From: Rhynchopus sp. YZ270_cl-10
Taxonomy: Eukaryota > Euglenozoa > Diplonemea > Diplonemida > Diplonemidae
Direction of reading: 5' to 3'
NCBI GenBank assembly: GCA_964035575.1
Contig: OZ037856.1
Location: forward strand, 558,001 to 622,000
DNA: 64,000 bases
Shown here: positions 55,988 through 64,000 of the stretch, piece after piece
Layout: each line of letters opens with the position of its first letter
Position numbering within the stretch: the stretch's first letter is position 1
Position numbers and translations under genes: made by a program
Notes under the pieces: generated by a model
Told to the model about the DNA's origin: nothing
The model's database searches: none
The model's input: only the letters and a program-made list of their open reading frames with translations

Positions 55988-56389
55988 AGTGTAAATACCC
56001 CTTTGTTAGATCGCTGTATTTTTTTGGGGTTTTTGGGAGGAGAGAAATGTCGCACACACTTCACTTCAGGATGGATCAAAAGTGTCGGTTTTTCGCGAAA
56101 CGACATAAAGGTCGATGTCGGGGTCTACCGGATCCTTCAAGATCCTGCAGGAATCGGGGTGCTTTTATCTTCAATATGGACGAGTTTTTTTCTTACCCTC
56201 GGTGGTGATGGTGCGAAGTGGATGTGGACGCGCATAAGACACAGAGAGCGTGCTAATGTAAACAGCAGAAGGTGCGCCATATCGGCACACAAGAGCGAGA
56301 CTCACGCGGGGGGCTGAAATGGAAAAGCTACGAGTCACGTCGCGTGTCGCCTCCGTACCTTATTTGCGTCTATTAGCATCTGAGACATC

Positions 56390-56895
56390 GAACACTGAAC
56401 AACCATATGCGTCGCTCAAGCAACTGACATCCCTCTAGGGGAAGGCAGAGCAGCAGAGGAGGCAGGAAAACTCCATTCTCTCTTGAAGCAACGATGGGAG
56501 GACCCTGCAGAGTCACCCCCGCCTCATGTGGATAGCGGTGAGGCACTTCTACCCTCCCCCACGGTGATCCATATGTGAACACCAAAACGGAGATGACCCT
56601 GCAGGAGCTGGATCGCCACCTCCCCTTGTCCTTTCAGGAAGATGAGTGAAAGCTGTACCATTCTGATGCCATCCAAATGGGTGCAAACGACACCTTCCAC
56701 CAAGCGTCAGCGTGCCTGGGATAAAAGAGCCAAAACCGCTTCTCCCCTCCCCTCCTCCAGCACCCCGGAATTACAGGGGGGAAAGGTGAGAGGACGCGTG
56801 GAAAGGAATGTCAAAGAAGAGGTGCCCGACGCTGCTAGCCCTTCCACCATCCCTACCCAACCCGACAGCATCTTCAGCCTGGGTGGAAGGCCCTA
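56390..56895 (+). other. GC-richer stretch, possibly decayed coding sequence
   Basis: Base composition rises to gene-like levels, and plus-strand frames show protein-like pieces in different frames (GKLHSLLKQRWEDPAESPPP; MTLQELDRHLPLSFQEDE; then a frame 56642-56896 with KRQRAWDKRAKTASPLPSS). Stops and frame changes separate them and no family was recognised. It may be a relic gene or an unspliced piece. Confidence 0.3.
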
Positions 56896-57785
56896 AGTGG
56901 CTGAATACCATGTGTAGAGTTCAGGGAATGTGTGTAAGATTGGTTTACGTTCATGATAACCCCTACCCCCAAACCCTTCCTTATCATTCCTCTCATTATC
57001 ATTTTGGTGTTCACAGCGTTGTGCACACCATGACCTAGGGCATTTGACCACCCATGAGGTCATTCGGCATGGCCCACGGGGCATGCCATTGACTGATAGG
57101 CGAGAACATACACTCAGCAATGTGGTTCCAAGGGAGTAGGGTGGTTAATGAAAACAGCTTGGTTAAAAAAAGGTGTCAAGGGGTAGGGGTGGGATTTTGT
57201 TTTGCTTTCCAGTGAGTCCATTTTAATGATTTCCAATTAGGTCCCAAAAAAAATGGAAAAAGGGGGGTGCTAAGTGGTTGTATTGTGGGTTGTCTGGCGC
57301 ACAGAAATTTCTTCAAAGAATGCTTTTAAAGATTGTGTGCCTCGTTACAACGCACCTAAATAAAGGGCGGAGTTGTGTTGATAAGACGTGCAGATGCCTC
57401 GGACGTTGACACATGGATCATGTTCAAATTGAAGGTGGATGCGTATCTCAAGATACAACAGATCAACCAAACAGCGAAAATGGTGTCAACGTCGGTTGGA
57501 AAGGAGCAGAATCATGAACGTTGAGCATAAGGGGAAAAAGTGGGGTGGAAAAGATGATGTGCGCTTTTTTCAAAACCAACGCATCCGAGAATTTCGTCCA
57601 TTTTTCAAAGTGTTTGAAAAGAGAAAAAAAGGCTGTAAACAACTGTTGCAAACTCCTCAATAAAATTGCTTTCATGAATTCAGAGGATCCCTGTAAGGAA
57701 ACCCTGGGGGAATTGTTAACGGTTTACAGTTGTAATATATAATGGACATAAATCAGGACAGTATGCGTTAAAGAAAAAGCGCTGA

Positions 57786-57820
57786 TGATATGAGGCTAAG
57801 ACTTGCGCACTTAGTCATCC
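57786..57820 (+). repeat. Loop-conserved hairpin copy, variant loop
   Basis: ATATGAGGCTAAG, ACTTGCGCA, CTTAGTCATCC. CTAAG/CTTAG stem and ATGA/TCAT outer pairs. Confidence 0.55.
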
Positions 57821-58059
57821 TAAAGAAAGAGATAGTGAAGCTGAAAAACGACAAGACAGCCGTCAAAAACGACAGCAGTCACCGCTACTACCATGTTTTT
57901 CTCAAAAAAATAAAACAAGTAAAAAAATTGCATTTCATTCAAAGAAAGGAGCGCATAATACGTGGTGTTCTTTGTGGGTGGAAGAAAAAGGGCGGGGAAA
58001 CTTTGAGATAGAAAAAGTGGGAAAACGAGAGCGAATCATTTTTCACATTCCGTACAGAG

Positions 58060-58187
58060 TTATTGCATATGAGATAAGGTCCGCCTGATTTTTACCCCGC
58101 CTACAGGCGCATATAGGACCGTACGTGGCCTGAATGCTCCTATATGCGGGGTAAAAATCAGGTGGAAGGTAAATCATATGTCAATAA
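58060..58187. repeat. 128-bp palindromic repeat
   Basis: TTATTGCATATGA at the left is mirrored by TCATATGTCAATAA at the right, and CCTGATTTTTACCCCGC by GCGGGGTAAAAATCAGG. The left arm has an extra 8 bases (CTACAGGC). GCATATAGGA pairs with TCCTATATGC near the centre. It can form a long hairpin; MITE-like and non-coding. Confidence 0.7.
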
Positions 58188-59480
58188 AAAGAGCGGATAA
58201 CGGAACACTTGAAAGATGAGAAGGTGGCACACATTGCGCATGGTTTTGTTTTTTGGTTTCTTCTTATTTCTGCATCATTGTAACACTTCTGTTTATGCGC
58301 AAAGAAGAAAGCAAAAAATCGTAGTAAGAAAAGGCAAAACTCGGTTTGTGCAGGAAACATCACAGCGAGGATGTGCAGCTCCCGATGGGCTAAGGCAGGA
58401 ACGAGCCGGCCTCATTGTTCGGACAACATCTGCACACATCACTACGAAGAGATACTGTACACCCGTTTTGCTAACTTTGTGCTCTTTTTAGCGCTTCTTC
58501 TTCTGCACTTTTTTTTGACCTAAAAACTGATAGGGAAGATAGGGGACACGGCACAATAAAAAGCCAGACACTAACACCGCCAACTGATCTTTGTAACATT
58601 CCTCATAAACGGAGCCAAATAAATAGGGTCGGTGTAGAATCTCTTTTACAAACGCTATTTATTTTGGCATAAGTGATGGGGATTTTTAGGGGGAAATAGT
58701 TGTCATTCAAATATGACGTTGGTTTCATTTGTGTCTGGTTTCTAATCATTGCATGTAAGGAGAAAAATTAAACTCAGATACTTCCAGTTCATAGAAAAGA
58801 AGGCATCTGAGAAGGTGTGTACCAATAAACAGAGTCCTAGCTTGCCTGGGTCAGTGGGTCAAGCTGACCCAAGTGCCTGGGTCGCGACCCACGAAAAAAA
58901 AAAAAAAAAGGGAATTAATTAATTTGGAATTGGGAAATTCTGATTTTTTCCCCTCTTTGGGGGGGCCCACCACCTTTTCTGGGGTAAGAAAAAAAATATT
59001 GACAAAAAAATCCGGCACCGTCCAGGGCTGGACCCAATTTTTTTTGCCTGCGGCGCCATTTTTTCCTTTTTTGCTCCGCAAAAAAGGGTTCGTAGAGTGA
59101 CTCTGTGGTGTAAAAAGCTACATTTTTACACCGTACCCTAATTTTTTTCGCCTGCGGCGCCATTTTATATATTTTGTGTTGGGTGATCTATGAACGGGGA
59201 GTGATTTTTATGGTAAAAGTAGCGTTCCACTTAACGTTGTGAGCAACTCACTAGTCGTAGTGGCCAAAATTTGTATCAGTCAAGAACTTGTCCATTTTTC
59301 TGAAATGACCCCACCACAGTGAGGGTAGAGCTCGGAAAACCCAAAAAAGCCAAGACAAGCCCCCCAAGGCCCAAAACCTCTGCTGACCCAAAAAAAAAAT
59401 TCTGACCCAGATTTGGCATTTTTTTCCAAAACCAAGCTAGGACCCTGCAATAAACAAAAAAGGGAGAAAAAAAAAATGTA

Positions 59481-59510
59481 AGATGAAAGAGCCTCTCGTG
59501 CACACATCTA
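59481..59510 (+). repeat. Loop-conserved hairpin copy, GC-type stem
   Basis: AGATGAAAGAGC, CTCTCGT, GCACACATCT. AGATG/CATCT outer stem kept. Confidence 0.65.
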
Positions 59511-59529
59511 AAATGAAAAATAAAAGGTT

Positions 59530-59560
59530 TATGAACCTAAGCCTCTCGTGCTTGGTCACC
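59530..59560 (+). repeat. Loop-conserved hairpin, second of a close pair
   Basis: ATGAACCTAAGC, CTCTCGT, GCTTGGTCACC, 20 bases after the previous copy. Confidence 0.7.
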
Positions 59561-60037
59561 AAAAAAGATCAAGGATGGGGAGGGTAAGAGCGTAAAATGA
59601 TTCCGACGTTTCAAAAAGAATGGGCACAAAAGGCACCATTTTCCTCTCAGCGTTGCGGAAGGTAATTCAATGTATTTTCATGAGAGGGAGTGATATTCCT
59701 CATGTTCTGTGTGGCATGAGGCAGTGTATACCATTGCTGGAGACAAATGACACACAAAAAGAGGAATTAATGAACGGCGTCCACAAAGTGAAAGAAGTAA
59801 GGAACGGTCTCCAATGGACCAAACCACACACCTTTCTCTGCAGCTTTCAATAAAAGCACGAAGACGTTCCATTCGCGGTGCTCCTGCAGATGTGTACAAC
59901 TACTAAGGTAAACGCATGTGGCACTCGCGGTCAACCCGTGAGGCCTGCAAAAATAAAATAAAAACAATGATAAATGTGGACACATTTGGAAATAAACTAT
60001 GTGGATGTAAAACTTATGTTCTCATCTTCTCCGATGT

Positions 60038-61879
60038 TCAGTGCGTGTTGCCTCCTCCGCACTCACAGCAGGCAGTGGAGGCGGACATCCCAGACGCAGA
60101 CGTCTTGGCACCGTACTTCGCGCACCAATCAGAGTGCGACTCGTAGCTGGCGCAGGTGTCTGTGTCCGTGTCAACCCACCTCAGTGAGTTCTCTGTCTTG
60201 TCCATGCACTGTCCAAGGCAGTAGCTGAGGGCACCCGAGTACACGTTCACGCTCATGAGCTCGTACTCACCCGCCACAAACGGAAGGTCGTTCTCGAACG
60301 CAACCTTGACATCCACGTCCAGAGACGCACCAACACACCCTGCCGATGTGCCAGTCAGAGTGGCAGTCAGTGCGGGTCCTGTGACAAAGGTTCCCATCTC
60401 GAGACGGATGAACAACGGCCTGAAGTAGAAAGTGACGTGCAACTGCGGCGCAACGGTCACCTGAGCCTTTCCAGAGACTTCGAAGCTGCCCTCCTCCACT
60501 GTGTACGTCTCCTGGTTCCACGTCGACACCATCTCAAAGCCGTTCGCAGCAGTGTAGCGTGGCCCGAACTCACCGTGCAGGTCCTTGCCCATCTTGCGCA
60601 CAAAGCCGTCGAGCATCCAGCTGATGGACGCACCCAGCTCTGCCTGCAGACCGAAGTCAATGTACACGTCGGGGAAGTGCGGGATCGGGATCACAAGGAT
60701 ACCCACGACAAGAGGCTTGGACGGGAACTCCATCGTAAATGTCTTGGTTTCGGTGAGCGATTCAATCTGAAGCCCAGCGCCAACACGGATGTCGCCGACG
60801 AGGATGGTGGACACCTCAGCAAGCTCGCTACCTGTGTACGGGAAGGAGGACCACACCACGAGGATCCTGTACCGCAGGACAAGCTTCATGGTGAAGTCCA
60901 CACCGATGACGCCGTGGGTCGTGAAGCTCAGGTCCTTGTCCAGGAGGGTGAAGTCGCCGTTCCAGTCGCTGGTGTTGTCTTCCTCCAGAACGCGAGCCTG
61001 ACGTGCCTCCTCCTCAGACAGCTGCTGAATAGCGTGACCGTCGAGTGCGGCAACCTCGAACATGTCGGCCACCACCTCAAGCCCCGAGCGTCCCTGCCAG
61101 GGGTTCAGGGTGACACGCCAGAAGCCGTCGCCGGCCTCGATGCTTGCGATCTTTGCGTAGGCACCGCACTTCTCGGAGTTGATTGTGTTGTAGGTTCCGC
61201 TGGCAGGGAGGGCGGCCTGGGTGGTGCAGGTCATCTCCAGAGTAGTCTCCGTGGAGCAGACGAAGTTGGCGCAGAGCACGTCTGCCATGAGGACGTCGCG
61301 CTTGATGCTGTAGTAGCCCACGGTGGCGCTTGCTGTGGTCAGTGCGGCGTCGCCGTCGAAGACCTGCACACTGACCTCAATCGGGCCTGCGACTGTGGGC
61401 TGGATGTTCAGGGTCAGGTCGAGGGTGCTGGTGTTGGTCACGACGACACGCTTCACGGGGAGCGACGACACGGTGACGGTGGTGTCGCCAACAACGTTGC
61501 CCTCGAGGGTCCACTCGAAGCGTGGCTGCGTGGGTGCGGGGCCGCTCTTCAGCTTCATCTCTGCGTGCAGCAGACCTTCTGTGCCGGCCAGCGACAGCGG
61601 GCTGTTCGTGTGCAGGCTGTACACTGTGGTGGAGGCCTTTGCACCGTCTGTGGACGCATCATCAGTGTCCTCAGACGCAACCATGACAGTCAGGAACGCC
61701 CCCGACACAATGACACCCCCGCAGATCATGAAGGCAAGCAGGAACCACACCACCCCCACAGACCGTGGTGCCGAGCTCTCATCTGTGCGCGTCATCCCGA
61801 CCTTTCCGTAATCTGCCTCGGACATCTCGCCCATCTGCTCAAGGTCGGCGTTCGACCCCATCTCGGAAGAGTTCTTCAT
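60038..61879 (-). CDS. Single-pass membrane protein with Cys-rich C-terminus, 613 residues
   Basis: ATG at 61879 (MKNSSEMGSNADLEQMGEMS) after a TATCACA leader; the frame is open to 61954, but that part looks like leader. A short acidic cytosolic tail is followed by one membrane span (about residues 43-70: VVWFLLAFMICGGVIVSGAF) without a cleavable signal, indicating a type II anchor. The large outer part is beta-rich, with Thr/Val repeats (TTVTVSSLPVKRVVVTNTST), paired cysteines (CANFVC; CTTQ), a long beta-sheet region around 340-520, and a C-terminal Cys-rich module (CLGQCMDKTENSLRWVD, then CASYESHSDWCAKYG and ACCECGGG) of a type seen in secreted proteins of several protists. One exon. Function unknown; a surface or lysosomal protein is likely. 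Confidence 0.85.
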   Translation of the reverse strand: MKNSSEMGSNADLEQMGEMSEADYGKVGMTRTDESSAPRSVGVVWFLLAFMICGGVIVSGAFLTVMVASEDTDDASTDGAKASTTVYSLHTNSPLSLAGTEGLLHAEMKLKSGPAPTQPRFEWTLEGNVVGDTTVTVSSLPVKRVVVTNTSTLDLTLNIQPTVAGPIEVSVQVFDGDAALTTASATVGYYSIKRDVLMADVLCANFVCSTETTLEMTCTTQAALPASGTYNTINSEKCGAYAKIASIEAGDGFWRVTLNPWQGRSGLEVVADMFEVAALDGHAIQQLSEEEARQARVLEEDNTSDWNGDFTLLDKDLSFTTHGVIGVDFTMKLVLRYRILVVWSSFPYTGSELAEVSTILVGDIRVGAGLQIESLTETKTFTMEFPSKPLVVGILVIPIPHFPDVYIDFGLQAELGASISWMLDGFVRKMGKDLHGEFGPRYTAANGFEMVSTWNQETYTVEEGSFEVSGKAQVTVAPQLHVTFYFRPLFIRLEMGTFVTGPALTATLTGTSAGCVGASLDVDVKVAFENDLPFVAGEYELMSVNVYSGALSYCLGQCMDKTENSLRWVDTDTDTCASYESHSDWCAKYGAKTSASGMSASTACCECGGGNTH

Positions 61880-62768
61880 TGTGATAAAAACAAATAAGAT
61901 ATCTGCAGTGTGGTGTACAGAGGTGTGGAACAGAGTACGATGCTGATGGTCCACATTCCAATGGAACCCTCAGCACAGCCATCTGCAGTCATACATTCAC
62001 AAGACACACGATAAACCGCACAACCCTACACAACGTTGAGGACTACCCGACTGCAAAACTAGACTGATGATCACAGAATTTGACAACAAAGCAGGAGAAT
62101 GAAAGCTCCATTTGTTCCAGTTATACTGCCTATAAAACACAGGTTCACCGTGGGTTATCTAACCCCAGAGAGTACTTCGGGAAGAGGAGGAGGAGGAGGG
62201 GATAAGCGATTACATAGAGAGGAAGTGTTATTGAGCAAGAGAGAATGTTGTCCCATCTTTTTTTTTAAGGTTCTAAATCTGGCGTGGCTCGCCAGAAAAT
62301 AAAGTGCTTTTTTTTTTGTGCTTTTTTTGTAGTACAATAGTGAGGTCATGGGTCACAAAAAAAATAGCGAAAATCACAACGAAACCACATTCACCACCTA
62401 TACCACCCATTTTTTTGAGGTGGGCGGCTTTCCTAACAAAAAACATCAGACAGCAGCTAGAGGATGAACTCCACCCAAAAGAAGAGAAAAAAAGAAAAAA
62501 CACCACCTTTGAGAATATCACAAAAAAAGGTGATCGCAATAGTAAAAAAAAAAAATGTTGAGCTAAACTGGCGCCACATTGTCAAATTAATAAAGTATGT
62601 TTTTCTATAAAAGCTTTCTTTAAAAAGCGGTGGGGTTCGGGAGTGGTTTTGCGTACAGTGCAATAAAAAAAATGGTTTTTTTTTTTTTTTTTCGAAAATT
62701 GGAAAAGAGTACTCTCTGTCTGCAAGGCTATTGAAAAGACTTGTTTTTTTTAAAAAACAAAATTCGCA

Positions 62769-62800
62769 AGATGAATCTGCCTCTAGTGCACATCCATCTA
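62769..62800 (+). repeat. Loop-conserved hairpin copy
   Basis: AGATGAATCTGC, CTCTAGT, GCACATCCATCT. AGATG/CATCT and TGC/GCA pairs. Confidence 0.65.
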
Positions 62801-62829
62801 TTAAAAAACAAAAAGTAAACAAAAAACTA

Positions 62830-63071
62830 CCGACCCTCCCCCGTGAAATTGTCCCCCCCCAAAAACCGGTATTTTGCCCCGACGGACAATTTCAAGGCAG
62901 GGGGGGACAATTTCACAGGAGTAGCGGGGACAACCTTTGCTCTCCCTTCTTCACACCAAAACGGCCACCCCCCATACAGTACGAGAAATTGTCCCCCCTT
63001 TTTGCCGTACGTGATATTGTCCCCCCCTCACTTTTTCTCCCAGGGGGGACAATTTCACGGGGGAGGGTCGG
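62830..63071. mobile_element. MITE with 29-bp TIRs and TA duplication
   Basis: Ends are perfect inverted copies starting CCGACCCTCCCCCGTGAAAT, flanked by TA (62828-62829 and 63072-63073). Four further copies of GGGGACAATTTC or its complement lie inside. Non-coding, 242 bp; the TA duplication fits a Tc1/mariner-type source. Confidence 0.85.
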
Positions 63072-63083
63072 TAAATAAAAAAT

Positions 63084-63117
63084 AGATGAACCTAAGCCTC
63101 GTCTGCCTTGTCACCTT
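63084..63117 (+). repeat. Loop-conserved hairpin copy adjoining the MITE
   Basis: AGATGAACCTAAGCCTCGTC, TGCCTTGTCACC. Paired less well than others; TGA/TCA and AAG/CTT remain. Confidence 0.5.
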
Positions 63118-63801
63118 CGGGGGGGAAATGAAAACTTGGTTTGTATTAGTGTAGACACAAAAACAGCCGACGCTCTTTTGAGGAAAAAAAAATCCTCGTA
63201 CAGAATGGTAACAGGTGCAGTAGCGCACCTGCCGTTCTGTTCAGATTGTTGAACGAAAAAAAAAAATGGCCCTGATTATAGCAACATTGACAGTCATCAT
63301 TTGTCCAGTAAGACAAAGGGGGATTTTTTTTTTGTTCCCACCAATATTACCATTTCGCAGGAGGACGTGGTGCAGAAACGACACGCCCCACACCTGTACG
63401 CAGAGCACATTTTCTTTCGTTTGATTCTACCTTTTTTTGTCACTAAATTGGACGAGACCTGCACAGTGAACGCACGGTCTCCACTTTCCTGGGCAACATA
63501 AGAGCCTAACAGAATACAACCACGATATGAAGAAGACTGTAGAGAGGAGAGGAGAACTTTTGAAGGGAGGGAAAAAGAAGAACAGTTTATAAGATGACTC
63601 TACGCCTCTCCTTTTGCTTTGTCTGATTAGATTACTTAATGTTTTGAACATTGGTTTTGCTTAGTCACCTAAGAAGAAAACTTGACACGATGGAAATGCT
63701 CCTTCTCATGCACACCAACTCAATGCACGCAGTCACAGAAAAAAAAGAAAAATAGTAACTCTGATAGGTAAAAGGAAAAAAAAAGGTTTTTTTCCGTTGA
63801 T

Positions 63802-63865
63802 TACACAATCACCCTGTTGGAGGGGTGATTGGCAACCGCATCGGAGGAACTATTTCTCCTTTAAG
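63802..63865 (+). repeat. CACAATC...TCTCCTTTAA repeat, copy 2 of 2
   Basis: CACAATCACCCTGTTGGAGG then GGTGATTGGCAACCGC and TTTCTCCTTTAA; aligned with 44045-44105. Confidence 0.55.
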
Positions 63866-64000
63866 CTGTAGATGAATGTAACTCTAGTGCACACATCATT
63901 TAAAAAAAACACACAACACACGAAAGCTGGAGGCAAAGAAAAGTAAGAAGCTTCGCGTACTCTCATATCACACACCTTCAAGGAGAGGACGCAAAGTATT

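Larger units (their letters stand above)
55988..60037. other. Repeat-rich region without an intact gene, 4 kb
   Basis: Contains a possibly decayed coding stretch (56390-56895), a GTGCAAACGCCTC-like copy (57375-57410), hairpins (57786, 59481, 59530), a 128-bp palindrome (58060-58187), direct repeats with GCCTGCGGCGCCATTTT (59047 and 59152) and a degenerate modular-repeat unit (59280-59340). Two plus-strand frames (58216-58491 and 59620-59853) look fortuitous. Confidence 0.6.
61880..64000. other. Intergenic, repeat-rich right edge
   Basis: Contains a MITE (62830-63071), hairpin copies (62769, 63084, 63592, 63690, 63870), the second CACAATC repeat (63802-63865) and AT-rich sequence. No gene was seen. 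Confidence 0.6.

Noticed and set aside
58216-58491. Secreted small protein on the plus strand (signal-like MVLFFGFFLFLHHCNTSVYA)
   Set aside because: Only 91 residues, in repeat-rich DNA, with no support beyond a hydrophobic start and in the opposite orientation to all supported genes.
1-64000. CRISPR arrays, bacterial operons, ribosome binding sites, rRNA genes
   Set aside because: Introns and gene families are eukaryotic; repeats lack CRISPR spacing; no rRNA-like conserved segments were seen.

Overview
The window looks like nuclear DNA of an intron-rich unicellular eukaryote. Evidence: conserved eukaryotic proteins (NatC acetyltransferase, serine palmitoyltransferase LCB2, the U3 processome factor UTP14, a tubulin-type cytosolic carboxypeptidase, a giant hexa-AAA midasin-like protein) are interrupted by short introns whose donors almost always read GTAT (mostly GTATGT or GTATGC) and whose acceptors are C-rich and end CAG. 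Standard stop codons fit every model. A carboxypeptidase of the tubulin-editing type and a CCDC81-type HU-domain protein suggest a flagellate. A free-living metamonad or other excavate is my guess, but the sequence alone does not settle the species.

Layout. Every supported protein gene lies on the minus strand, including the transposase. 0-6 kb: a partial gene at the edge, NAA30 (5 exons), a low-complexity protein and a coiled-coil protein (at least 4 exons). 6.3-15.2 kb: a nest of mobile elements: an old terminal-inverted-repeat (TIR) element split by a long-TIR element, then a 5.7 kb TIR-bounded block holding a second TIR element, which in turn holds a complete hAT transposon with an 8-bp target duplication; the block also holds a 1.4 kb satellite of 7- and 9-bp units. 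15.2-18.2 kb: a CCDC81-like HU-domain gene and a polytopic membrane protein. 19.0-31.6 kb: one 4,072-residue gene with six AAA modules, a vWA-like domain with a degenerate metal site, and four SPRY domains. 33.1-37.9 kb: the carboxypeptidase. 41.4-43.5 kb: LCB2. 44.5-48.0 kb: a five-exon protein of unknown function. 48.1-50.3 kb: a C2H2 protein and a WW-domain protein. 51.5-55.0 kb: UTP14. 55.5-56.0 kb: a secreted Cys-rich protein. 60.0-61.9 kb: a single-pass membrane protein with a Cys-rich tail.

Spaces between genes and some introns carry several families of small dispersed repeats. The most striking is a roughly 30-bp hairpin with a conserved loop (CCTCTCGTG) and stems that differ in sequence but stay paired. 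All of its 20 or so copies point the same way. Others are a box-B/GTGCAAACGCCTC family, MITE-like palindromes, and a roughly 600-bp modular repeat present as two inverted copies 28 kb apart.

The genes do not form a pathway. Two concern ribosome assembly (UTP14 and, by family, the midasin-like protein), two are flagellum- or microtubule-linked, and the rest are housekeeping or unknown. Exon joins were made by hand from reading phase, splice consensus and family alignment; no transcript evidence was available.
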